Assembly: GCA_964551435.1 (NCBI GenBank)
Contig: CAZKBS010000002.1
Location: 62,001-126,000, forward strand
Direction of reading: 5' to 3'
Origin: UBA2020 sp964551435
Lineage (GTDB): Bacteria; Pseudomonadota; Alphaproteobacteria; Micavibrionales; UBA2020
Length of the DNA stretch: 64,000 nucleotides
Numbering within the stretch: position 1 is the first letter of the stretch; the number at the start of each line of letters is the position of its first letter. The translations under genes were made by a program, and so were the position numbers. This document shows positions 36,363 through 44,981 of the stretch, piece by piece. The notes below the pieces were generated by a model, which had not been told where the DNA came from, searched no databases, and saw only the letters and a list, made by a program, of their open reading frames with translations.

Positions 36363-36839
36363 ATGACGACCAAGCTCCCCATCACCGCCGAAGGTTATGC
36401 CCGCCTTGAAGAGGAAATCAAACACCTCAAGTCCGTGGAGCGCCCTGCCGTCATTGAGGCGATTGCCGAAGCGCGTTCGCACGGCGACCTGTCTGAAAAC
36501 GCCGAATACGCCGCCGCGCGCGAACGCCAGAGCTTTATCGAAGGCCGCATCGCCGACCTCGAAGACCGCCTGTCGCGCGCCGATGTCATCGACCCCAGCA
36601 AGTTCAACGACAAGGTCGTGCGTTTCGGCGCATGGGTGAAAGTCGTGGATGAGGAAACCGATCAGGAACAGGCCTTCCAGATTGTCGGCGAATACGAAGC
36701 CGATATCGAAAAGAGCCTGCTCGCCCTCACCGCCCCGCTGCCGCGCGCGCTAATTGGCAAACAGGTCGGCGACAGCGTCGAAGTCCACACCCCCAAAGGC
36801 CCCCGCGCCTACGAAGTGCTGGAAGTCAAGTACGCCTGA
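36363..36839 (+). CDS. greA: Transcription elongation factor GreA
   Basis: Rescues backtracked RNA polymerase by stimulating transcript cleavage. It has the usual length of 158 residues. The N-terminal coiled coil has the signature EARSHGDLSENAEYAAARE, with the acidic tip residues D and E in GDLSENAEY. The C-terminal domain ends VGDSVEVHTPKGPRAYEVLE. carB-greA-lrp-trxB neighbourhoods are common in alphaproteobacteria. Confidence 0.96.
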   Translation: MTTKLPITAEGYARLEEEIKHLKSVERPAVIEAIAEARSHGDLSENAEYAAARERQSFIEGRIADLEDRLSRADVIDPSKFNDKVVRFGAWVKVVDEETDQEQAFQIVGEYEADIEKSLLALTAPLPRALIGKQVGDSVEVHTPKGPRAYEVLEVKYA

Positions 36840-36883
36840 CAGCAAGGGAAAACTTACGGTATGTCCTGCATGGACGCTCTCGT

Positions 36884-37330
36884 ATGATTTTTATTAAATC
36901 CTTGCGCCTGCAAATCATGGTGCTTGTTTTACTTGTGCCACCGACAATTGTGGCTTGTCCAATTGTCGCAGGTATTCTCTTACAGCAGCCAGAAAACGGT
37001 TTTCGCGAAACGCTACGCCTGCTTTTTCTATCCGACGGCACCGTTGACCTGCCAATACTTGCCGGACTCAGCGTGCTCGGTCTGCTTTTGCAGTCTTTCT
37101 ACTGGCAGGCGGCCTGTTTTCTATGGCGGACAAACCGCAGGCAATATCCGCTTTTTATATTGGCCGCCGTCACAAACGTATTCCTGTGCGGCACGCTCAG
37201 GGCTTTTATCGCCGATGCTGGTATAGCCGCGCATATGGTTGTACTGGCCACTATTCCCGTGGCGGCCTTCATCGCGGTTTTTCATTTGTATCTTTTGAAA
37301 AAATATCACGGCTATGCATCGCTTGACTAA
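36884..37330 (+). CDS. Hypothetical four-helix membrane protein
   Basis: A 148-residue protein with hydrophobic segments near 8-32, 52-75, 88-105 and 115-138, and basic loops between (LWRTNRRQYP). No motif is recognised. The start ATG 36884 has no clear ribosome site. Composition matches host genes. It is convergent with the ion-channel gene ending at 37354. The call rests on open frame plus membrane pattern only. Confidence 0.5.
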   Translation: MIFIKSLRLQIMVLVLLVPPTIVACPIVAGILLQQPENGFRETLRLLFLSDGTVDLPILAGLSVLGLLLQSFYWQAACFLWRTNRRQYPLFILAAVTNVFLCGTLRAFIADAGIAAHMVVLATIPVAAFIAVFHLYLLKKYHGYASLD

Positions 37331-37353
37331 GCACGCATCGCCTGCCCTTAAAA

Positions 37354-38172
37354 TCATGGCTTTCTTAGTGTCGCGACTTCGTCTCGCAATGCTTCTATCT
37401 CAGCTTTTACTTCAAGCAGAATCTGCATTTCCTCGGTATGATCGCGGTGGGCGAGCGTGTCGCCGGCTTCGTCGTGCAGAATATTCATCGCATCGACGAT
37501 AATCCCGATAAACAGGTTCAACACCGCAAAAGACGTCACCACGATAAAGATCACAAAAAACGCCCATGACGACGGATAGTATTCAAGGGTTACCTCGGCA
37601 ATTTCATGCCAGCCTTCCAGTGTCATGATCTGGAACAAGGTAAACATTGAATCGCCGATAGAACCGTAAAGCGCCTGCATGCGCGCATCATCCACCGCGC
37701 CGAAAATCTGGGTGGTCATGACGGCCGATACATAAAAAATGACCAGCAAAACAGACATAACCGATGTCATGCCGGGTATGGCCGTCAACAGCGCCGACAC
37801 CACACGGCGCAGGCTGGGGACTGTTGAAATCAGCCGCATGACACGCAGCACGCGCAGCGTCCGCAGCACCGCGAACGGTCCGCTCGCCGGAAACAGCGAT
37901 ATGGCGACAACCGCGAAGTCGAAAAGATTCCAGCCGCTTTTGAAAAACCGGCTGCCGAGGGCGAAAACCTTCAATATCAATTCAGCAACGAAAATGCCCA
38001 GAATGACATGATCAAATGCGCGTATCAGCGGCCCGTGCGCCGCCATGATGCAGTCACTGGTTTCAAGCCCCAGCGTCACCGCGTTCGCCAGAATGACAGC
38101 GGTAATCGCGTTCACAAAGGATTTTGACGTCACCATCGCTTCGATGCGTGAACGGCATGACTGAAAGCTCAT
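37354..38172 (-). CDS. Voltage-gated sodium/calcium channel (NaChBac family)
   Basis: A 272-residue single-domain six-helix channel that should assemble as a tetramer. S1-S3 cover about residues 15-95. S4 is VLRTLRVLRVMRL at 102-114, with Arg at every third position, a proper voltage sensor. The pore loop holds the filter TLEGW at 184-188, where most bacterial sodium channels have TLESW. S6 is FFVIFIVVTSFAVLNLFIGI near 205-224. The C-terminus has the family's coiled coil (HTEEMQILLEVKAEIEALRD). The filter Glu is kept and the following Ser is Gly, which may favour calcium. It is followed on the same strand by nothing coupled; lrp lies upstream, 33 bases away. Confidence 0.9.
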   Translation of the reverse strand: MSFQSCRSRIEAMVTSKSFVNAITAVILANAVTLGLETSDCIMAAHGPLIRAFDHVILGIFVAELILKVFALGSRFFKSGWNLFDFAVVAISLFPASGPFAVLRTLRVLRVMRLISTVPSLRRVVSALLTAIPGMTSVMSVLLVIFYVSAVMTTQIFGAVDDARMQALYGSIGDSMFTLFQIMTLEGWHEIAEVTLEYYPSSWAFFVIFIVVTSFAVLNLFIGIIVDAMNILHDEAGDTLAHRDHTEEMQILLEVKAEIEALRDEVATLRKP

Positions 38173-38205
38173 ATCCTGATTCCGTATCCGGCGCGGCGGC
38201 GACGA

Positions 38206-38682
38206 TTATTCGACGTCGACGGGCACGCCCGGCTTGTGCTTGGCAACGCGGATGCCGAGCGCGGATTTGATGTGGCTGACGTTCGGCGCGGTCGTCAGGT
38301 GCGAGGTCAGGAATTTCTGATACGCATCCCAGTCTTCCGCCACGATTTTGAGGATGTAATCCGCTTCGCCCGATACCAGATAGCACTCGCGCACCAGCGG
38401 CCAGCCGCGCACGAGGTCTTCGAATTTCTTGAGGTCGGTTTCCGCCTGATTGGACAGGCCCACCTGCGCGAAAACCGTCACACCAAAGCCCAGCGAATTG
38501 GGGTCGATATCGGCGTGATAGCCCTTGATAACCCCCGCTTCTTCCAGTGCGCGCACACGGCGCAGGCATGGCGGCGCGGAAATGCCCGCGCGCTCGGCAA
38601 GCTCGACGTTGGTCATGCGACCGTTTTCTTGCAGATCATGAAGGATTTTGCGATCAATACGATCCAGTTTTACTTTTGGCAT
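38206..38682 (-). CDS. Lrp/AsnC-family transcriptional regulator
   Basis: A 158-residue regulator. The N-terminal helix-turn-helix is MTNVELAERAGISAPPCLRR at about residues 22-41, followed by VRALEEAGVIKGYHADID. The C-terminal RAM ligand-binding domain includes VRECYLVSGEADYILKIVAED. In alphaproteobacteria a gene of this type often lies next to trxB. The 179-base gap to the divergent ELM1-like gene is AT-rich (38715-38790) and is the likely control region for both. Confidence 0.92.
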   Translation of the reverse strand: MPKVKLDRIDRKILHDLQENGRMTNVELAERAGISAPPCLRRVRALEEAGVIKGYHADIDPNSLGFGVTVFAQVGLSNQAETDLKKFEDLVRGWPLVRECYLVSGEADYILKIVAEDWDAYQKFLTSHLTTAPNVSHIKSALGIRVAKHKPGVPVDVE

Positions 38683-38861
38683 AGGGGGATACCTGACAGG
38701 GTTAGAATCAAACTCATTAATGTAATAATATTATCATATTTTTGTTTCAAGAGAAATAATTCGACCCATAAACTTTAAAAATATTGCCGAGGGGGATTTG
38801 TCAAAACGGCGCAAACCGTTATACTTAATCCTGATTTCACGTTTAAATTCAGGAGCTTGAA

Positions 38862-39875
38862 TTGTCAGAACGCCCCCCGACATGCTGGGTCGTTACCGAA
38901 GGCATCGCCGGCACGGAAAACCAGTGCATCGGCGTGGCCGAGGCGATGGGTATAACGCCCGTTATCAAGCGCGTCAAGCTCCGCTTCCCGTGGAAACAGC
39001 TCAGCCCGTGGCTACGGCTGGGGCACCAATACGCCCTCGCTGCCGGCAGCGACAGCATCGCCCCGCCGTGGCCCGATATTGCGCTGGTCAGCGGCCGCAA
39101 GGCCGTGGGCATCGGCCTCGACATCAAACGCCAAAGCGGCGGCAAAACCCTTCTGGTGCAGATACAGGACCCGAAACTGCCCGCCCGCCTTTTCGACATC
39201 GTGATTGCCCCGCAGCATGACGATATCCACGGCGATAATGTTCTGGTGACTACGGCGGGGCTGCATCGCGTGACGCCGCAAAAATTGGCGGCAGCGCGCG
39301 GCACATGGGGCTGCAAGCTGGCCGCCCTGCCCGCGCCGCGCGTTGCCGTGATGATAGGCGGCAATAGCCGCGCCCACCGCATGACGCCCGCCGCCGCCGA
39401 AAAACTGGCCACAGGTCTGCAAAAACTCGCCGCATCGGGGGCCGGGCTGATGGTGACGGCCTCACGCCGCACGGGGGAGGACAATGCCGCCCTTCTGCGC
39501 GCAAAATTGACCGGAAAGAATGTTTTTTTCTGGGACGGACAGGGCGAAAACCCCTATTTTGGCTTTCTGGCGCTGGCAAATTATATCATAGTGACCGAAG
39601 ACAGCGTGTCCATGGCGTCGGAGGCGATTTCGACGGGCAAACCCGTGTATATCGCGGCGCTCGAAGGCGGCGCGCGCAGGCTGGATAATTTCCACCGCCT
39701 GCTGCGCGAACAGGGATATACCCGCCCCTTCGACGGTACGCTCGATAACTGGCACTATGACCCGCCGCGCGATACCGAAAAAGTCGCCGCCGCGATTGCG
39801 CAAAAAATGAATATCAACCTGAATCCGGATTTGGATTTGAACAACAAGACACAGATGAACAAGGAAGGAAAATAA
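38862..39875 (+). CDS. ELM1/DUF1022-family protein (mitochondrial fission ELM1-like)
   Basis: A 337-residue homologue of the plant mitochondrial fission factor ELM1; the bacterial role is unknown. Family marks are CWVVTEGIAGTENQCIGVAE at the N-terminus, LVQIQDPKLPARLFDIVIAP, VMIGGNSRAHRM, and a C-terminal ANYIIVTEDSVSMASEAIST with GKPVYIAALEGG, which resembles a GT-B sugar-nucleotide site. The start is TTG 38862, chosen because AGGAG lies six bases upstream. The C-terminal tail is Asn/Asp/Lys-rich. trxB starts three bases after the stop. Confidence 0.88.
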   Translation: MSERPPTCWVVTEGIAGTENQCIGVAEAMGITPVIKRVKLRFPWKQLSPWLRLGHQYALAAGSDSIAPPWPDIALVSGRKAVGIGLDIKRQSGGKTLLVQIQDPKLPARLFDIVIAPQHDDIHGDNVLVTTAGLHRVTPQKLAAARGTWGCKLAALPAPRVAVMIGGNSRAHRMTPAAAEKLATGLQKLAASGAGLMVTASRRTGEDNAALLRAKLTGKNVFFWDGQGENPYFGFLALANYIIVTEDSVSMASEAISTGKPVYIAALEGGARRLDNFHRLLREQGYTRPFDGTLDNWHYDPPRDTEKVAAAIAQKMNINLNPDLDLNNKTQMNKEGK

Positions 39876-39878
39876 ACA

Positions 39879-40913
39879 ATGTCCAAGACCCACCGCACCA
39901 AGGTGCTGATCATCGGATCCGGCCCCGCAGGCTACACGGCGGCGATTTACACCGCGCGCGCGAACCTGAAGCCCCTGCTGGTTGCCGGCATGCAGCCCGG
40001 CGGGCAGATGACCATTACCAGCGACGTTGAAAACTTCCCCGGCTTCGCCGCCCCCATTCAGGGCCCGTGGCTGATGGAGCAAATGAAGGAACAAGCCGAA
40101 CACGTCGGCACCGAAATGATCAGCGACATCATCACCAGCGTCGATTTGAACAGCAACCCGAAAAAAGCCATCGGCGACAGCGGCGATGTGTATCTGGCCG
40201 ACAGCGTCATCATCGCGACGGGCGCACAGGCCAAATGGCTCGGCCTGCCGTCCGAAGAACAATATAAAGGCAAAGGCGTTTCCGCCTGCGCGACCTGCGA
40301 CGGATTTTTCTACCGCGGCAAGGAAGTCATCGTCGTCGGCGGCGGAAATTCTGCGGTCGAAGAAGCGCTGTTCCTCACCAACTTCGCGACCAAAGTCACC
40401 GTCGTGCATCGCCGTGACAGCTTCCGCGCTGAAAAAATCATGCAGGACCGCCTGTTCAACCACCCGAAAATCAATGTGGTATGGGATAGCGCGCTTGAGG
40501 AAGTCACGGGCGACAACATGGGCGTGACCGGCGCCAAAATCAAAAACCTGAAAACCGGACAGGTCACCGACATGAAGGTCGACGGCGTTTTTGTCGCCAT
40601 CGGCCACAAACCCGCCACCGATTTGTTCAAAGGCCAGGTCACGATTGACGCCGACGGCTATATCGTCACCAAACCTGACAGCACCGAAACCAATATTCCG
40701 GGCGTTTTCGCTGCGGGCGACGTGAAAGATAAAATCTTCCGCCAGGCCGTGACCGCCGCCGGCATGGGCTGCATGGCCGCGCTGGAGGCCGACCGCTACC
40801 TCGCCCAGCTCACGGCAACGCCGTCGGTGAACCACAACAACACCAACGACGACACCACCAACGCCACGCCGCCCAAGAAAACCGTCAACGGCAACAAACC
40901 GCCAGAGGTTTGA
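39879..40913 (+). CDS. trxB: Thioredoxin reductase
   Basis: An FAD/NADPH enzyme that reduces thioredoxin. The FAD site is IIGSGPAGYTAAIYTAR near residue 11, the redox disulphide is C137-A-T-C140, the NADPH site is VVGGGNSAVEEALFL near 152, and the FAD-closing motif is GVFAAGDV. The C-terminus carries an unusual Asn/Asp/Thr-rich tail of about 27 residues after the normal end (NHNNTNDDTTNATPPKKT). It is coupled to the ELM1-like gene upstream, and the AT-rich hypothetical gene starts three bases downstream. Confidence 0.95.
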   Translation: MSKTHRTKVLIIGSGPAGYTAAIYTARANLKPLLVAGMQPGGQMTITSDVENFPGFAAPIQGPWLMEQMKEQAEHVGTEMISDIITSVDLNSNPKKAIGDSGDVYLADSVIIATGAQAKWLGLPSEEQYKGKGVSACATCDGFFYRGKEVIVVGGGNSAVEEALFLTNFATKVTVVHRRDSFRAEKIMQDRLFNHPKINVVWDSALEEVTGDNMGVTGAKIKNLKTGQVTDMKVDGVFVAIGHKPATDLFKGQVTIDADGYIVTKPDSTETNIPGVFAAGDVKDKIFRQAVTAAGMGCMAALEADRYLAQLTATPSVNHNNTNDDTTNATPPKKTVNGNKPPEV

Positions 40914-40916
40914 GAG

Positions 40917-41885
40917 ATGGATATACAAAACCTACATAACCTTGATTTAAGCTCTAAGATTGAGAGCAAACTCACCCCTATCATACAACTCCTGATTGAC
41001 GATGAATTTTATTCATACAACAAAAAATGGTCGGAAAATAGCCAATCCATTCGCTTTCACAAAAGCTTTTTTAGATCAAGCGAGGATATTAAACTCTTAC
41101 TTAAAACTACACAAGACTTGCAATTCTGCGGCATCTCCCGCCTTGCACTGAGTAAGCAGGCGCTTTTTAAAATATATACCGAGAGTGATAAAATTATAAA
41201 TCTTCTTATGGAGATTAAAGCTTTCTGGGAAGATGAAAAAAGCCTTCCCCCAATAAACGCACTACAAGAAAGAAGAGACGACCTAGCAGGCGCCCTCTCA
41301 TCTTCAGTTGCGGAATTCATCAGCTTGACAGAGGCTGCCTTTCTTAAAAAAAAGCTAGAAGATTCCGAAGCCAGGCATAAAAAAGATGCTGAACTATTGA
41401 TTCAAAGGGAGATACAAAAACTACAAGTCTCCAAAGCCATAAAAACATTTGAAGATAAATTCTTTGCCCCTGTAGCGCGCAACCACGAAGAAGCGGCTAC
41501 AATCTGGATGTTTATGGGTGTATTCTATTTAGCAATTTCTGCGTATGTCTCCTATGGAATATATGATGACGTCAACTCAATATTCATGAACTACATAGAT
41601 AAAGATAAAACACAAGACGTACCTCCGTTTTTATTTGCAGGAGTGCTAGCCTCTAAATTTTTCTGCCTATCTATATTAGTTTTTGGGAATCTTTGGGTTT
41701 TAAAGAACTATAAAATTAACAAACATAATGAACTAAAAAACAAACACAGGTCTGTAACCTTGCAAACCTTTAATCATTTGCTTGACGGTGCTGGTAATGA
41801 CCAAGAAGCACGAAGAAATATATTAAATTTAGTAGGACAAACCCTGTTCGAAACTAAAGAATTTGGGTACATAAATAAAAAATAA
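40917..41885 (+). CDS. Hypothetical coiled-coil protein with two membrane helices, likely acquired
   Basis: A 322-residue protein of no family I can name. Residues 1-190 are soluble and helical, with a Lys/Glu-rich coiled coil (AAFLKKKLEDSEARHKKDAE). Two membrane helices lie near 197-217 (IWMFMGVFYLAISAYVSYGI) and 240-262 (LFAGVLASKFFCLSILVFG). The C-terminal 60 residues are basic and helical. Base composition is far more AT-rich than either neighbour and codons are unlike the host. It sits between trxB and a terminator without its own promoter gap, so it seems to ride on the trxB transcript. Confidence 0.7.
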   Translation: MDIQNLHNLDLSSKIESKLTPIIQLLIDDEFYSYNKKWSENSQSIRFHKSFFRSSEDIKLLLKTTQDLQFCGISRLALSKQALFKIYTESDKIINLLMEIKAFWEDEKSLPPINALQERRDDLAGALSSSVAEFISLTEAAFLKKKLEDSEARHKKDAELLIQREIQKLQVSKAIKTFEDKFFAPVARNHEEAATIWMFMGVFYLAISAYVSYGIYDDVNSIFMNYIDKDKTQDVPPFLFAGVLASKFFCLSILVFGNLWVLKNYKINKHNELKNKHRSVTLQTFNHLLDGAGNDQEARRNILNLVGQTLFETKEFGYINKK

Positions 41886-41887
41886 CA

Positions 41888-41920
41888 AAAAACCGCCCCT
41901 CGTAACAGGGGCGGTTTTTT
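41888..41920. terminator. Bidirectional intrinsic terminator
   Basis: AACCGCCCCT at 41891-41900 pairs perfectly with AGGGGCGGTT at 41907-41916 around a six-base loop, with A-run before and T-run after. It separates the convergent genes ending at 41885 and 41953. The stem is nearly the same as that at 9329-9360. Confidence 0.9.
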
Positions 41921-41952
41921 GTGTGCTTGTAAATAGAGGGTATCTATTTCGC

Positions 41953-42618
41953 TTACGCGGCGGCTTCTTGCGAAGACAGGGCGCGGTAGAGGTAGTCGCC
42001 CACGTATTTCGACATCAGCTCGGTTTCGCCGGGGTTGTTGAAGAAGTGGCCGGCGCCGGGGATGACGCGGTAATCCACGCCGTTCGGGCCGCGCTGTTCT
42101 TTCAGCTTGTCGACGAGTTTGTTGACGGATTCGACATTCACGACCTGATCCGTGTCGCCTTGAACGATAAGACCTTCGTTCGGGCACGGGGCGAGGAAGT
42201 TGAAGTCATAGATGTTTGCAGGCGGGGAAATCGACACATAGCCGTCGATTTCGGGGCGGCGCATCAGCAGTTGCATGCCAATCCACGCACCGAAGGAGAA
42301 ACCGCCAACCCAAACGGACGATGCGCCGGGGTTGACGCTTTGCAGCCAGTCGAGTGCGGATGCCGCATCGGCCAGTTCGCCTTCGCCGTGAGAGAATTCA
42401 CCCTGCGAACGCCCGACACCGCGGAAGTTGAAACGCAGCGTCGAAAAGCCGCGATCCGCGAAGGACTGGAACAGGGTATAGGAAATTTTGTTATTCATCG
42501 TCCCGCCGCGCTGCGGATTGGGATGAAGAATGAGCGCGATGGGCGACCCGGGGATCTTGCTGTGCTTGTAGCGGCCTTCGAGACGTCCGGCCGGGCCGGT
42601 GATCATGACTTCTGGCAT
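41953..42618 (-). CDS. Alpha/beta-hydrolase of the short dienelactone-hydrolase-like type
   Basis: A 221-residue cytosolic hydrolase. Visible are LILHPNPQRGGTMNNKI (the family's oxyanion region), FNFRGVGRSQGEF, the nucleophile elbow GGFSFGAWIG (GxSxG), an acid near LIVQGDTDQVV and the catalytic His in VIPGAGHFFNNPGE. Proteins of this pattern are annotated only as alpha/beta hydrolases; the substrate is unknown. It is divergent from the cysteine desulfurase across a 192-base AT-rich region in which I see no gene. Confidence 0.87.
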   Translation of the reverse strand: MPEVMITGPAGRLEGRYKHSKIPGSPIALILHPNPQRGGTMNNKISYTLFQSFADRGFSTLRFNFRGVGRSQGEFSHGEGELADAASALDWLQSVNPGASSVWVGGFSFGAWIGMQLLMRRPEIDGYVSISPPANIYDFNFLAPCPNEGLIVQGDTDQVVNVESVNKLVDKLKEQRGPNGVDYRVIPGAGHFFNNPGETELMSKYVGDYLYRALSSQEAAA

Positions 42619-42810
42619 ATTGAGATTTAGCCTCCTGCTGCCTTACGGTTGAATATTTCTTGTTTTGCTTTACAACCTCTATCGAAGACGAAACTATACA
42701 TAATGAAAAAATGATAGCAAGAAAAATCTTGAATTCGTCATATATATCAATTATTTATATTTCGTTGTTCACAGATTTTTCGACTCGACTGAACGGTATT
42801 TAGAACACAA

Positions 42811-43938
42811 ATGAGCATAAGCGGACTCACCTATCTGGATCACAACGCGACGACGCCGATGAAGCCCGCCGTGGTTGAAAAAATGCAGGAAATGCTGGTG
42901 TTTCCGGGCAATGCCTCCGCTATTCACAAGGCCGGACGCGAAGCACGGCGCAGAATCGAACAGGCGCGCGGCGAAATTGCTGCGGCGCTGCATATTGGAA
43001 CGCGTGATGTGATTGTATTCACAGGCGGCGCGACGGAGGCGAATAACCTCGCCCTGCTCGGTGCGGGGATGGAGCGCGTGATTGTCTCCGCCATCGAACA
43101 CCCCTCCGTCCTTGGCGTGCGCGGCGATGCGGAAGTGCTGCCCGTACTGCCCAGCGGCATCGTGGATGTCGCGGCGCTTGATAAAATGCTGGAAGGCAAT
43201 ACGCGCCAGACTCTGATTTCCGTGATGCACGTCAACAACGAAACCGGCGTCATCCAGCCCATGGCCGACATCGTCGCCATCGCCCGCAAACGCGGCGCGT
43301 TGGTGCATACCGATGCCGTACAGGCTTTTGGCAAAATCCCGCTGGATGTGCAAAAGCTGGGCGCGGATTTCGTTACCCTCTCCGCCCACAAAATGGGCGG
43401 GCCGCAGGGCGTGGGCTGCCTTGTCATTTGCAACTGCAACCCCGTCGCCCCCATGGTGCGCGGCGGCAATCAGGAAAAAAACATCCGCAGCGGCACGGAA
43501 AACCTGCCCGGTATCGTCGCCTTCGGCCATGCCGCGACATTGATTGATGTGGACGGGTTCCAGAAACTCGCCGTCTGGCGGGATAAAATCGAAGCCAGCC
43601 TTGCGGCTGCTGCGCCCGAACTGGTTTTCTTTGGCAAAGACATGCCGCGCATCGCCAATACCACCATGTTCGCCCTGCCCGGCGCGCCGTCGGAAACGCA
43701 GCTCATCTCGCTCGACCTTGCGGGGATTTGCGTCAGCAATGGCTCCGCCTGCTCCAGCGGCACGGTCAAGGCCTCGCATGTTCTCAAAGCCATGGGGGCG
43801 GATGACGCAGCCGCCGGCGCGTCCCTGCGGGCCAGCCTCGGCTGGAACACCACGGAAAAAGATGTCGATTTCTTTATCGAACAATGGCTGAAAATGTATA
43901 GCCGCGTTCAGCAGCGCACAGGGGCAAAACATGGGTAA
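42811..43938 (+). CDS. Cysteine desulfurase (NifS/IscS family)
   Basis: A PLP enzyme that takes sulfur from cysteine for Fe-S clusters and thio-modified tRNA. It is 375 residues. Features: YLDHNATTP at 8-16, H98 in SAIEHPSV, D168 in HTDAVQAFGK, the PLP Lys K194 in SAHKMGGPQG, and the active-site C314 in NGSACSSGTVK. The SSG insertion after the Cys is typical of IscS/NifS. iscU and iscR are not adjacent. The next gene overlaps by eight bases, and a [2Fe-2S] ferredoxin follows, so this is a small Fe-S unit. mnmA, a user of this sulfur, is 3.3 kb away. Confidence 0.93.
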   Translation: MSISGLTYLDHNATTPMKPAVVEKMQEMLVFPGNASAIHKAGREARRRIEQARGEIAAALHIGTRDVIVFTGGATEANNLALLGAGMERVIVSAIEHPSVLGVRGDAEVLPVLPSGIVDVAALDKMLEGNTRQTLISVMHVNNETGVIQPMADIVAIARKRGALVHTDAVQAFGKIPLDVQKLGADFVTLSAHKMGGPQGVGCLVICNCNPVAPMVRGGNQEKNIRSGTENLPGIVAFGHAATLIDVDGFQKLAVWRDKIEASLAAAAPELVFFGKDMPRIANTTMFALPGAPSETQLISLDLAGICVSNGSACSSGTVKASHVLKAMGADDAAAGASLRASLGWNTTEKDVDFFIEQWLKMYSRVQQRTGAKHG

Positions 43939-44620
43939 AGGGGCGTTTCTTTTGATGGCCGCTTTTCTGCTGTGCCTGCTGCCGCGCGCGGGTTTTGCCG
44001 AAGCGGTTGCAACCATTCAAACCGATAGCGTCACAGAGCGTGATATCTACGGCGGGCTTGGCGGCGGCACGGGGCCGATTGGCGCGGTCACCGAATTTAT
44101 CGCGCCGGAAAATCCTGCGCCGTTTCTCGCCCTGGGCGGGCGGCACGCTGCATTGTTTACGTCGGGATATGTTTATATCGTTGAGGAAGCCGGAAATATG
44201 ATGGCCTGCGGCGCGAAAAGCGAACCGCTCAGCTGCCTGCCTTGCGCGGAATGTGCGGCGATAAAAGATAAACTCATGGCGCTGGACGTATCGAAAACCG
44301 CCGCCGTTTATAAAAAGCTGCGTGCTGAATATACCTATAGCGCCAAAACCGGCGCCGCCGCAAATGGCTACGAATTCCACAAACCCGCCGCCAGCGGACA
44401 ATCGACGCCCTATATTCGCGCGCAGATGACCGCGCAAAACGCCACGCAGGCAGCAGAGCGTTTTTCCGGCAAGGCCTTTTTGTTCAGGGCAGAGGCGGAA
44501 AAAGACTACAGCTTGTGCCCCTCTCCCCGCTATGATATCTCTGCCTGCCTTGCCTGCACGGATTGTGCGGACAAACAGGCGCTTTTTGATACAAAACCCA
44601 ACGATGCAACCCCGCACTAA
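43931..44620 (+). CDS. Exported protein with two CLxCxxC motifs
   Basis: A 229-residue protein starting eight bases inside the cysteine desulfurase gene. Residues 1-23 are a signal peptide (LLMAAFLLCLLPRAGFAEA). The mature part has two similar Cys clusters, one in CGAKSEPLSCLPCAECAAIK and one in CPSPRYDISACLACTDCADK, so an internal duplication is likely. Four Cys per cluster could bind metal or form disulphides outside the cytoplasm. No family is recognised. The location between a cysteine desulfurase and a ferredoxin links it to Fe-S or redox work, but by position only. Confidence 0.7.
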   Translation: MGKGAFLLMAAFLLCLLPRAGFAEAVATIQTDSVTERDIYGGLGGGTGPIGAVTEFIAPENPAPFLALGGRHAALFTSGYVYIVEEAGNMMACGAKSEPLSCLPCAECAAIKDKLMALDVSKTAAVYKKLRAEYTYSAKTGAAANGYEFHKPAASGQSTPYIRAQMTAQNATQAAERFSGKAFLFRAEAEKDYSLCPSPRYDISACLACTDCADKQALFDTKPNDATPH

Positions 44621-44632
44621 ACAGGATATGCC

Positions 44633-44962
44633 ATGCCCAAAATGACCTTCATCGAAAAAGACGGCACCGAGCGCACGGTCGATGCGCCGAATGGCCTTTC
44701 GCTCATGGAAATTTCGCACAAGCACGGGATTGATATCGAAGGGGCCTGCGGCGGTTGCCTTGCCTGCGCGACCTGCCACGTCGTCGTCGACCCAGCATGG
44801 TTTGACAAACTGGACGAGAAAAAAGAGGAAGAGGAAGACATGCTTGACCTCGCCTTTGACCTCAAAAAAACCTCGCGCCTTGGCTGCCAGATTTTGATGA
44901 GCGATGATCTGGACGGCATCACCGTCGCCCTGCCCGGCGCGAAAGCGCCATGGGATAAATAA
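44633..44962 (+). CDS. fdx: [2Fe-2S] ferredoxin, adrenodoxin/ISC type
   Basis: A 109-residue electron carrier for Fe-S cluster assembly or oxygenases. The cluster ligands fit C39, C45, C48 and C85 (GACGGCLACATCHVVV ... RLGCQIL), the adrenodoxin pattern; C42 is an extra. The acidic helix DEKKEEEEDMLDLAFD is the usual partner-docking region. It follows the CxxC exported protein by 12 bases. The symbol reflects its ISC-like context; it could also serve the Rieske enzyme elsewhere in the window. Confidence 0.92.
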   Translation: MPKMTFIEKDGTERTVDAPNGLSLMEISHKHGIDIEGACGGCLACATCHVVVDPAWFDKLDEKKEEEEDMLDLAFDLKKTSRLGCQILMSDDLDGITVALPGAKAPWDK

Positions 44963-44981
44963 GGCGCACCCTTGACGTCTA

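Noticed and set aside
39462..40928. 488-codon minus-strand frame opposite the ELM1-like gene and trxB
   Set aside because: Antisense to two well-recognised coding regions, with no ribosome site or domain.
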